From NCBI GenBank assembly GCA_046049545.1, contig JBJORF010000170.1, positions 1 through 5,091 of the forward strand: DNA of 5,091 nucleotides, written 5' to 3'. The notes under the pieces were generated by a model. The model saw only the letters and a program-made list of their open reading frames with translations. It made no database searches and was not told the DNA's origin. Source of the stretch: Romeriopsis sp046049545. Its GTDB lineage: Bacteria; Cyanobacteriota; Cyanobacteriia; Leptolyngbyales; Leptolyngbyaceae. Made by a program: the position numbers and the translations under genes. This document shows positions 1 to 5,091 of this stretch, one piece after another (position 1 is the first letter of the stretch; each line of letters starts with the position of its first letter).

Positions 1-650
1 GATCGCCGCGCTGGCCGTGGGGATTGCGCAGGCGGGGCTGGAGGCCGGGAGGGTGAAGCCCGCCGGTCGGCCCTCGGCGCTGCCACCCACGGGTGCGTCG
101 CCGCTCGATCCGTGCCGCGAACTGCCCGTGTCCCCGGTCTCGGTGCCGCTCCAGTCGGTTCAGAAACGCCGGGAACTGTCTGCGGTGCCGCGATCGGTTG
201 CTCGACGGGAGCGACTTCCGGCACGAACGGCGCACTCTGTCCTGGTGCGGCATTGGGGCGGGCCGGATCGGGAGCACTGGGCAGCTTCAGCAGTTGCTTC
301 GCAGTCCGGTAGTAGGTGGCCCAGCGACGGGTATCGGGCCGTTGCCGCCAGTTCTGGCGACTGACTTCGAGCATCAATAGCGGGGCTTCTGCGCCTTGGT
401 ATTCACCAATCACCATGATTGAGACTTCGCTCATCAGAATGTCGCGATCGAAGCTGCGCTGGGCAGCCGCGCGGGCGACGATTTCGGCGCGGCGAATCAT
501 CGACTGGTAGGTTTCATCCTTGAGGCGGGCCAGGCGGACATCGGTGCGATTTTTGTAGGCTTGGGCGATCGGGGGCTGGATTGCCAGTTGGCCAACCCAG
601 GCACCACCGGTAACCAGTAGCAGCCCCAAACTCCAGGACAAATATTTCAT
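1..650 (-). CDS. Exported protein of unknown function, conserved-looking in cyanobacteria (3' end outside window)
   Basis: The reading frame starts at ATG 650-648 and stays open to the left edge, giving 216 codons without a stop, so the C-terminus is missing. Residues 1-31 look like a Sec signal peptide: MKYLSW, a hydrophobic LGLLLV core, then a likely cleavage site after AQA (residues 29-31) before YKN. The mature N-terminal part (about 32-125) is well mixed and looks like a real domain, with runs such as DETYQSMIRRAEIVARAAAQ, SFDRDILMSEVSIMVIGEY and QRPDTRRWATYYRTAKQLL. From memory this resembles cyanobacterial conserved hypothetical proteins; I know no function. From about residue 130 it becomes Pro/Ala-rich, then Arg/Pro/Ala-rich. 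Positions 1-120 are about 79% GC and all three minus-strand frames are open there, so the tail frame is uncertain. No Shine-Dalgarno is evident before the ATG. The gene is divergent from the caspase-like gene at 806. The protein is probably periplasmic or lumenal. Confidence 0.8.
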   Translation of the reverse strand, partial: MKYLSWSLGLLLVTGGAWVGQLAIQPPIAQAYKNRTDVRLARLKDETYQSMIRRAEIVARAAAQRSFDRDILMSEVSIMVIGEYQGAEAPLLMLEVSRQNWRQRPDTRRWATYYRTAKQLLKLPSAPDPARPNAAPGQSAPFVPEVAPVEQPIAAPQTVPGVSEPTGAAPRPGTRAVRGTDRAATHPWVAAPRADRRASPSRPPAPPAQSPRPARR

Positions 651-700
651 AGGTTGAATCGATGGCGGCCCATACCCGCGCCAGTTGGGTTTGTGTTGAA

Positions 701-727
701 TCAGTCTAAACACTGAAGTTTAGCTGA
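701..727. repeat. Imperfect inverted repeat in divergent intergenic region (possible operator or leader hairpin)
   Basis: CTAAAC (706-711) and GTTTAG (718-723) are perfect inverted copies around a 6-nt loop, ACTGAA. The pairing extends outward by TCAG (701-704) with CTGA (724-727) if T705 is bulged, giving 10 bp in 27 nt. It is the clearest structure in the 155-bp gap between the divergent starts at 650 and 806. It could be a dimeric regulator site acting on one or both genes, or a hairpin in the leader of the caspase-like mRNA. No convincing -35/-10 pair was found to place it relative to a transcription start, and no known cyanobacterial operator was recognised. Chance cannot be excluded. 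Confidence 0.4.
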
Positions 728-794
728 AGAATTCGACAATGGCGAAGTGTGATTGGCGATTTTTCGTCTTTAATTGAGGAAAGCTTTGCTGTTC

Positions 795-798
795 GGAG
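795..798 (+). promoter_or_regulatory. Ribosome binding site that fixes the start at 806
   Basis: GGAG lies 7 nt before ATG 806-808, good Shine-Dalgarno spacing. The longer in-frame option, a GTG at 749, has only a GAAG one base upstream of it. It would add 19 residues before the first caspase-fold strand (MSRHWAILIG), where family members normally begin. The start at 806 is therefore preferred. Confidence 0.65.
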
Positions 799-805
799 TG
801 TTCCT

Positions 806-2461
806 ATGAGTCGCCATTGGGCCATTTTAATCGGAGTTAATCAATATCAGCATCGTCAGCCATTGCTCTGTGCCCATGCGGATGCCCAGGCCATGTATCG
901 GCTGTTGACCCAAGAGGCGGGCATTACGCCGCAAACCTGTGTGCTGCTCAGCGATCGCGCCCCGAAGCTGGGAGAAAATAGCACCTACCCGATCGCGTCA
1001 ACGCTACGCACATGGTTAGGGGCGATTCCCCAGGCGGGTATCCAAGCGGAGGATACGCTGTGGGTGTTTTTTAGTGGCTATGGGGAGTGTTGGGAAGGTC
1101 AAGATTACCTGCTGCCCCTGGATGCGGCATCGGAATATGACCCGGCCACTTGGCTGTCACTGCAATCGCTATACGGCTTACTGGGTCAACTACCGACGAA
1201 GAACGTGTTGCTGCTGCTGGATATCAATCGCAGTCAATCGGCGCGATCGGGGAGTGCCTTAGGGCGGCAGGTGATGCAACATGCGAAATCCTATGGCGTG
1301 GCGACCATTCTTTCCTGCCAACCCGAACAGTTTTCCCACGAATCAGCGGCGCTGGATCATGGCTTTTTTACGGTGGCGCTATTGGAAGGATTGCGGCAAT
1401 GTGGCGGACAGCCGTTAATGAAGTTAGCGCGGTTCCTTCAGGCGCGGTTGCCGGAGCTGAGCGATCACAACAATCGCCCCCGCCAAGACCCGATCATTAT
1501 GGTGGCGCCAACACAGTTGGAACAGTGGCGCTTACCAGCGATTCAACCGATCGCGGTGAGTGCGGCACCCAAGCTGCCTCAGCCCACGGTAAATCAAGCA
1601 CCGACAGCAGTCCAGCCGCCGACCACAGCGCTCCAATCACCGTCCCCATCACCGCAGCCAGAAAGTCAGCCAACGGTGGAACGTAACGCGGTGGCTGAAC
1701 CATCTAGTCGATCGCGTTCACGCTTAACGCGATTAGAAGTTTTACCCGTTGGGTCAACGGCTGCGCCAGCGGAAAAGGCGACAAATCCCTTATCGGGTAC
1801 CATTGCGCCAGCGATTCACGCTCCCATCGATTCCTCTGAGCCAGGGATTACGCTTGAGCGAGTGAGCCAAAATCCGCCATCGGTGCAATCGAGGCGGGCG
1901 CAGTCAAGGGAACGTGACGAAGTTAATGTCCGATCGACATTGCTCAAAATCTTGGCTCTAGGTGCTTTATTAATGGCGGTGCTGGGATTGGCCAATGCGC
2001 TTTCTCGGAGTCAACGCTCAACGCCGTCGTTGTTTGAAGCGATCGGGCAAAAAAGTCCCTCCGGTTCATCGGCGATTACACCCGCGACACCGATGCCAAC
2101 GGCACCGAGCCCCGATCCGTCGGCTCGCTTAAATGTGCCGCAATCACCGCCCGCTGATAGCGCCAAAATTCTGGAAGAAGCCCGCGCCGCGATTCGTCCG
2201 GTGAATGCTTCGGAGGTGCAGCGGGCAATCGAACGGGCCAGTCAGATTCCGCCGGGAGATGGCCGCTACGACGAAACCCAACGCCAAATCGATCGGTGGT
2301 GTAACGACATTTTGGCAATTGCGAAACAGCGGGCCGAGCGGGGCAACTACAAGGCCGCAATCGAAGCAGCACAGTTGATCCCCGATAAACGCGGCAAGAT
2401 TTCTCAAGAAACTCAAACGCTGATTCAACAGTGGCAAAAAGCCAGCCGCAAATCCAAATAA
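806..2461 (+). CDS. Membrane-anchored pseudo-orthocaspase (caspase-family protein lacking the catalytic dyad)
   Basis: This is a 551-residue protein read from ATG 806. Residues about 1-235 form a caspase/peptidase C14 (orthocaspase, p20-like) domain: first strand WAILIGVNQY, then CAHADAQAMYRLL, FFSGYG, YLLPLDA, LLLLDINRS, ILSCQPEQFSHES and HGFFTVALLEGL. Active members carry His in SGHG and Cys in a D-x-C-H/x-S-G motif. Here these are Tyr92 (TAT, 1079-1081) and Asn141 (AAT, 1226-1228). Asp139, which sits two residues before the Cys position and in active relatives helps bind basic substrates, is kept. Proteolysis is therefore unlikely. Residues about 245-375 are a Pro/Ser/Ala/Thr-rich linker. 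Residues about 379-397 are a single hydrophobic segment (LLKILALGALLMAVLGLANA) with more Arg/Lys on its N side, which suggests a cytoplasmic caspase domain and a periplasmic or lumenal tail. Residues about 455-551 hold two copies of a helical AIExA...IP...ETQ..I..W repeat, a type I recall at the C-termini of other cyanobacterial signalling proteins. The physiological role is unknown; a scaffold or regulator is inferred. No operon partner is visible on the plus strand. Confidence 0.9.
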   Translation: MSRHWAILIGVNQYQHRQPLLCAHADAQAMYRLLTQEAGITPQTCVLLSDRAPKLGENSTYPIASTLRTWLGAIPQAGIQAEDTLWVFFSGYGECWEGQDYLLPLDAASEYDPATWLSLQSLYGLLGQLPTKNVLLLLDINRSQSARSGSALGRQVMQHAKSYGVATILSCQPEQFSHESAALDHGFFTVALLEGLRQCGGQPLMKLARFLQARLPELSDHNNRPRQDPIIMVAPTQLEQWRLPAIQPIAVSAAPKLPQPTVNQAPTAVQPPTTALQSPSPSPQPESQPTVERNAVAEPSSRSRSRLTRLEVLPVGSTAAPAEKATNPLSGTIAPAIHAPIDSSEPGITLERVSQNPPSVQSRRAQSRERDEVNVRSTLLKILALGALLMAVLGLANALSRSQRSTPSLFEAIGQKSPSGSSAITPATPMPTAPSPDPSARLNVPQSPPADSAKILEEARAAIRPVNASEVQRAIERASQIPPGDGRYDETQRQIDRWCNDILAIAKQRAERGNYKAAIEAAQLIPDKRGKISQETQTLIQQWQKASRKSK

Positions 2462-2560
2462 ATCACTCAATCGCTGTTTGGAAATTCATTGATCGGCGGA
2501 CTACGGTGTGGGGATTGATTCGAGCAGCATTGGGGTTGTCTGGAAAATTGGGATAGCTGG

Positions 2561-2615
2561 GCGAGGTTGGGCCTAAAGATCGCGATGCGATCGCTAAAAA
2601 AGCCCAAAAACTCGC
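2561..2615. repeat. Nested 55-nt imperfect inverted repeat containing a HIP1 site
   Basis: Three successive stems share one axis: GCGAG (2561-2565) with CTCGC (2611-2615), TTGGGC (2567-2572) with GCCCAA (2602-2607), and GATCGC (2578-2583) with GCGATC (2587-2592) around a GAT loop. Small internal loops, including an A-run at 2596-2601, separate them. Seventeen base pairs in 55 nt make this the strongest structure outside the genes. It lies about 100 nt after the caspase-like stop codon. No T-tract follows on the plus strand, so it is not a classical intrinsic terminator. It could be an RNA 3'-end structure, part of a small RNA, or a palindromic repeat element. The HIP1 copy (2587-2594) supplies part of the inner pairing, which makes that stem less surprising. 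Confidence 0.5.
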
Positions 2616-2907
2616 TGGATTGAACTTTTGCAACGAAGTTTGTGAGTCAGGAAAATTTTTGTTAGTGTAGATTACAGGTGGTCAGATATTCGACTGGCAC
2701 GTTGATGGGTTCTCCATTCTGGGAAATATGATTTGATAGTGATATAAGGAAGTTGTTCCGATTCGCGTTCTGCATCACCTAGAATTGGCGATTACATCTA
2801 CTGACTGTTTGAGTCTGCTGGATCGCCTTCGCTTCGTCTGATTTTTGCTTCAACAGAATTCGCCTCCACCCTCACACAAAACCCCTCAGGTCTGAATTGT
2901 TTTGATT

Positions 2908-2928
2908 CGATCGATTCGCTATCGATCG
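2908..2928. repeat. 8-bp perfect inverted repeat
   Basis: CGATCGAT (2908-2915) and ATCGATCG (2921-2928) flank a TCGCT loop. The arms consist of CGAT repeats and are themselves near-palindromic, a base composition common across this genome, so chance is a real possibility. GATTTTG follows, a weak T-run, so a terminator on the plus strand is conceivable. The position, 76 bp before the ATG at 3004, would also suit an operator or leader hairpin for that gene. Confidence 0.35.
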
Positions 2929-2992
2929 GATTTTGCATCAGTCCCGGTTTGATTGACTCTATTTCTTTGACACCACTGAATATTTAATTTGC

Positions 2993-2996
2993 GAGG
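2993..2996 (+). promoter_or_regulatory. Ribosome binding site that fixes the start at 3004
   Basis: GAGG, within GAGGGG, lies 7 nt before ATG 3004-3006. An in-frame TTG at 2989 would place this sequence inside the coding region and add only five residues (MRGVV) before the signal peptide. The ATG at 3004 is therefore preferred. Confidence 0.65.
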
Positions 2997-3003
2997 GGTT
3001 GTT

Positions 3004-3513
3004 ATGCGTGCTTTAGATCTTGCGATAGTTGTGGCTTTGGCATTGCCGCTGATGGGTATCAGTCAATCGGCGAGTTTGGCGGCGGCGCAGTCTGTGCCTT
3101 CGAGTGCATCGCAGGCCAATCGATTAGCGCAGTCAGCGGCGAAGCTGGCCGATGGGGTCTATCTCTATGGTCAAACCAGCGAGCCGAATCAATTGGGGCA
3201 ATCGTATTTTGTGTTTGAAGTGACGCAGGGCAAGGTGCTGGGCGCACTCTATATGCCGCAGTCGTCGTTTGACTGCGCCCATGGGAGCTTCCAGGCTGAT
3301 CAGTTGGCGCTGCGAGTGCGGGACTCCTACGAAAAAAGTGCTTCAACCTACGCGATCGGGCTGAGTCGTAGTGCAAAAGTAGCGGCAATCCAAGATTTAC
3401 AAGGGATTCTCCCGGTGGGGCTGACTGGTTTCCAGCGCCTGGATCAAGTCAGCACGAATGATATGCAATTGCTCAAGACTTGCAAGGCCACTTATCAAGC
3501 CAAGGTTTGGTAA
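3004..3513 (+). CDS. Small exported protein of unknown function, conserved-looking in cyanobacteria
   Basis: This 169-residue protein starts at ATG 3004 and ends at TAA 3511-3513. Residues 1-28 form a signal peptide: MRALD, the hydrophobic core LAIVVALALPLMGI, and a probable cleavage after AAA (26-28) before QS. The mature part opens with a short Ser/Ala/Gln-rich stretch, then a compact domain from about residue 47. That domain has LADGVYLYGQTSEPNQLGQ, YFVFEVTQGKVLGALYMPQS, SFDCAHG and an end segment VSTNDMQLLKTCKATY. From memory, the pattern of DGVYLYG, FEV.QG.V.GA.YMP and a terminal ND..LL.TCK is shared by cyanobacterial proteins of unknown function. Cys91 and Cys160 are the only cysteines and could form a disulfide outside the cytoplasm (inference). 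No lipobox or membrane anchor is visible, so a soluble periplasmic location is likely. The gene stands alone on its strand after a 540-bp gap and faces the SbcC-like gene tail to tail. Confidence 0.85.
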   Translation: MRALDLAIVVALALPLMGISQSASLAAAQSVPSSASQANRLAQSAAKLADGVYLYGQTSEPNQLGQSYFVFEVTQGKVLGALYMPQSSFDCAHGSFQADQLALRVRDSYEKSASTYAIGLSRSAKVAAIQDLQGILPVGLTGFQRLDQVSTNDMQLLKTCKATYQAKVW

Positions 3514-3549
3514 GGGAGGGCTTGACAATGCCAAGATTGGCGATCGTCG

Positions 3550-5091
3550 CTAGGAAACCTCACGCTGAACGAAGATGACGTTTTCGGTGACTTGCTCGAA
3601 GGTGTCGTCGTGGCTGATGACGAAGAGCTGGCGGAAGGAACGAATGTTCGCGATCGCGGCAGCCAGTTGGATGCGGCGCGGGCGATCCATGTTGGTGGTC
3701 GGCTCGTCGAAGAAGGCAATGTTAATGTCGGCGAGGATTTTGAGCAGCGCGAGGCGGACGGCGAGGGCGGCGCACATTTGCTCACCACCGGAAAGGTTGA
3801 TGAAGCGACGGGCATTGGCTCCTTCACGGACGATAATTTCATAGTCGCGCGTCCATTCGAGGGCGACGTTGGGGCGATTCAGCAGTTCGCGGAAGAGTTT
3901 GTCAGCTTCACGGGCGATGCTTTGAACGTAGAGTTCGGTGATGCGTGGCCCGGCTTGCTGGTAGGCTTTGCGGGCAAATTTGATGAAGCGATCGCGCTTT
4001 TGCTGTTGCTTGATGGCAGTTTGGGCGGATTCGCGCTTTTGTTGGATGGTGGTGAGCTTTTCGACTTGCTGGGCGATCGCGGCGAGACGCTTTTGTTGCT
4101 CAGGGATTTGGGCTTGGCGGGTGATGGTTTCGCGGTTGGCGGTTTGGTAGTCGGTTTGGAGCTGGCGCAGGGCGGCGGGATCGAGGGTTTGGCTCAAGGT
4201 ATCGCGGGCGATCGTCAGTTGTGTGAGGCTTTCGCGCCGTGCGGCGAGCTGGGTTTCGGTTTCGGTCACTTCTTGATTCAGCGGTTTGAACCGATTGGCG
4301 GCGGCTTGGTGTTCGAGATAGCGGTTGTAGTCGGGGCGGTGATCGTCGCGGCGGGTTTGCTGGGTTTGGATTTGGGTCGTGAGGTCGGCAAATTCGGCGA
4401 GTTGGCGTTCAAAATCAGCCATTTTGGTGTCGGTATCGCCGAGGGCCAGTTGCAGCTGGCGTTTTTGCTGCGCGAGCTGGGGGGCACGATCGAGTTCCGG
4501 TTGGAGAAAGCGTTGGCGGCCACGGGGGTCATCGAGGCGGGCGAGTTGCTGATTGAGGTCTTGCAGTTGCGTTTGATATTGGGGTTCGCTGGCGAGGTGT
4601 TGCTTGGCCTGCTGGATTTGGGCTTTGACTTCCATGATTTCGGCGAAGACTTGGGCCTGTTCCGTTTGCTTGGCTTCGAGGGTGAGGTATTGGGCCTGCT
4701 GTTGGCGCAGGGCAATGAGTTTTTGCTGAGTTTGTTGAAGTAGATCTTCGAGCCGATCGGCAGCGGTTTGTTCGGCGAGGTCATCGACGATCGCTTGCAG
4801 GTCGGCGACGAGGTGGGTTTGTAGTTGCGCGCCGCTGTTGAGCGCATTGAGAATAGGGACGATCGCCGCATCGGAAACCTCCAAATCCGCTTGCAGAGCG
4901 CGGAGCTTGACGGTGGTGGCTTGCAATTCTTGGGCATGGATCTGGCCCCGTTCCGCCGCACGGGTCAGAATTTGGCGCAGTTCTTGGTCGAATTGCACTG
5001 CCGCCGCGATCCGGCTGATCTGCTGTTGGTAGCGTTGCTGTTGGGTTTCGAGGTCGGGAATGGTGGCGATCGCAGCGGCTAACGATTGCAG
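3550..5091 (-). CDS. sbcC: Rad50/SbcC-type SMC-like ATPase, C-terminal half (5' end outside window)
   Basis: The frame is open from the right edge to the TAG at 3552-3550, giving 513 residues with the N-terminus missing. A GTG at 4998 is not taken as the start because the 31 codons upstream are open and similar in composition. Residues about 1-400 are Gln/Ala/Leu/Glu-rich with few prolines, a long coiled coil. The tail is the ATPase C-lobe: NLSGGEQM signature (LSGGEQ at 433-438, nt 3795-3778), Walker B IAFFDEPTTNMD (from about 458; catalytic Glu463), and switch VISHDD (about 491-496). Walker A, on the N-terminal lobe, lies off-window. No CxxC zinc hook appears in this part, so it must lie upstream or be absent. 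In known SbcC/Rad50 proteins, ATP-driven engagement of the heads controls the SbcD/Mre11 nuclease that trims DNA ends and hairpins. No sbcD is visible here. RecN and other SMC-like ATPases are alternatives, but the tail fits the protein usually called SbcC in cyanobacteria. No clear terminator lies in the 36-bp gap to the convergent gene. Confidence 0.88.
   Translation of the reverse strand: MQSLAAAIATIPDLETQQQRYQQQISRIAAAVQFDQELRQILTRAAERGQIHAQELQATTVKLRALQADLEVSDAAIVPILNALNSGAQLQTHLVADLQAIVDDLAEQTAADRLEDLLQQTQQKLIALRQQQAQYLTLEAKQTEQAQVFAEIMEVKAQIQQAKQHLASEPQYQTQLQDLNQQLARLDDPRGRQRFLQPELDRAPQLAQQKRQLQLALGDTDTKMADFERQLAEFADLTTQIQTQQTRRDDHRPDYNRYLEHQAAANRFKPLNQEVTETETQLAARRESLTQLTIARDTLSQTLDPAALRQLQTDYQTANRETITRQAQIPEQQKRLAAIAQQVEKLTTIQQKRESAQTAIKQQQKRDRFIKFARKAYQQAGPRITELYVQSIAREADKLFRELLNRPNVALEWTRDYEIIVREGANARRFINLSGGEQMCAALAVRLALLKILADINIAFFDEPTTNMDRPRRIQLAAAIANIRSFRQLFVISHDDTFEQVTENVIFVQREVS

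Larger units (their letters stand above)
2462..3003. other. Gene-poor intergenic region with inverted repeats
   Basis: About 540 bp separate two plus-strand genes, and I found no protein-coding gene. The region is visibly more AT-rich than the flanking genes. It contains a nested inverted repeat at 2561-2615, a small AT-rich patch with GATATAAGG at 2741-2749 that could be a -10 element but lacks a matching -35, and an 8-bp hairpin at 2908-2928. A consensus-like TTGACA (2967-2972) and the AT-rich TATTTAATTT (2981-2990) lie just before the gene at 3004 but are spaced too closely to be a standard promoter pair. The region presumably holds the end of the caspase-like transcript and the promoter of the next gene. 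A small RNA is possible but unproven. Confidence 0.6.

Noticed and set aside
17..510. Several overlapping plus-strand open frames at the left end
   Set aside because: They lie opposite the minus-strand exported protein, which has a signal peptide and a domain-like sequence. High GC content keeps all frames open here.
749..805. GTG at 749 as an alternative start of the pseudo-caspase gene
   Set aside because: It has no properly spaced Shine-Dalgarno and would add residues before the family's usual first strand. ATG 806 has GGAG at 7 nt.
2076..2470. Minus-strand open frames over the 3' part of the pseudo-caspase gene
   Set aside because: They oppose the repeat domain and linker of a well-supported gene. 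No ribosome site or recognisable domain was seen.
2967..2990. TTGACA followed by TATTTAATTT as a promoter of the gene at 3004
   Set aside because: The -35 matches consensus, but only about 8 nt separate it from the AT-rich element. An upstream TTGACT (2953-2958) gives about 22 nt. Neither fits the 16-18 nt expected, so no promoter was annotated.
2989..3003. TTG at 2989 as start of the small exported protein
   Set aside because: It would make the Shine-Dalgarno GAGG part of the coding sequence. ATG 3004 is well placed behind it.
3514..3549. Terminator between the convergent genes
   Set aside because: Only 4-bp pairings (CTTG/CAAG, GCGA/TCGC) and no T-tract on either strand were seen in the gap.
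3592..4743. Long plus-strand open frame (383 codons) opposite the SbcC-like gene
   Set aside because: It is the antisense shadow of a clear ATPase. The product is a Leu/Gly/Phe-rich run mirroring the Gln/Ala/Glu-rich coiled coil, and the minus strand carries the signature, Walker B and switch motifs.
4998..5091. GTG at 4998 as the true start of the SbcC-like gene
   Set aside because: The frame continues upstream to the window edge with the same coiled-coil composition. The family needs an N-terminal ATPase lobe, so the start is outside the window.

Overview
The window looks like a chromosomal segment from a cyanobacterium. The evidence is six copies of the palindrome GCGATCGC (HIP1, the highly iterated palindrome of cyanobacteria) at 951, 2587, 3650, 3988, 4073 and 5066, many near-variants built on CGATCG, and four proteins that all resemble cyanobacterial families. 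I cannot name the genus. No mobile element, CRISPR array, tRNA or rRNA was seen.

Layout, left to right. (1) Positions 1-650, minus strand: an exported protein with a clear signal peptide and a conserved-looking N-terminal domain. It runs into a very GC-rich Pro/Ala/Arg tail and leaves the window before any stop. (2) Positions 651-805: a divergent intergenic region with a compact imperfect inverted repeat at 701-727. (3) Positions 806-2461, plus strand: a caspase-family (orthocaspase-type) protein in which both catalytic residues are replaced (His to Tyr, Cys to Asn). A Pro-rich linker, one membrane segment and two copies of a C-terminal helical repeat follow. (4) Positions 2462-3003: about 540 bp with no gene seen, holding a nested 55-nt inverted repeat (2561-2615) and an 8-bp perfect hairpin (2908-2928). 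(5) Positions 3004-3513, plus strand: a small exported protein of unknown function. (6) Positions 3550-5091, minus strand: the C-terminal half of a Rad50/SbcC-type ATPase, which enters from beyond the right edge and converges on gene 5 with a 36-bp gap.

The genes do not form an obvious pathway or operon. The two left genes are divergent and could share regulatory DNA, and three of the four products are predicted to be exported or membrane-anchored. The most interesting item is the caspase-like protein: the fold motifs are intact but the catalytic dyad is gone, which points to a non-proteolytic scaffold or regulator at the membrane. Pseudo-orthocaspases are already known in cyanobacteria, so this is an instance of a poorly understood class and not a new system. 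Nothing else here amounts to a clearly undescribed system.
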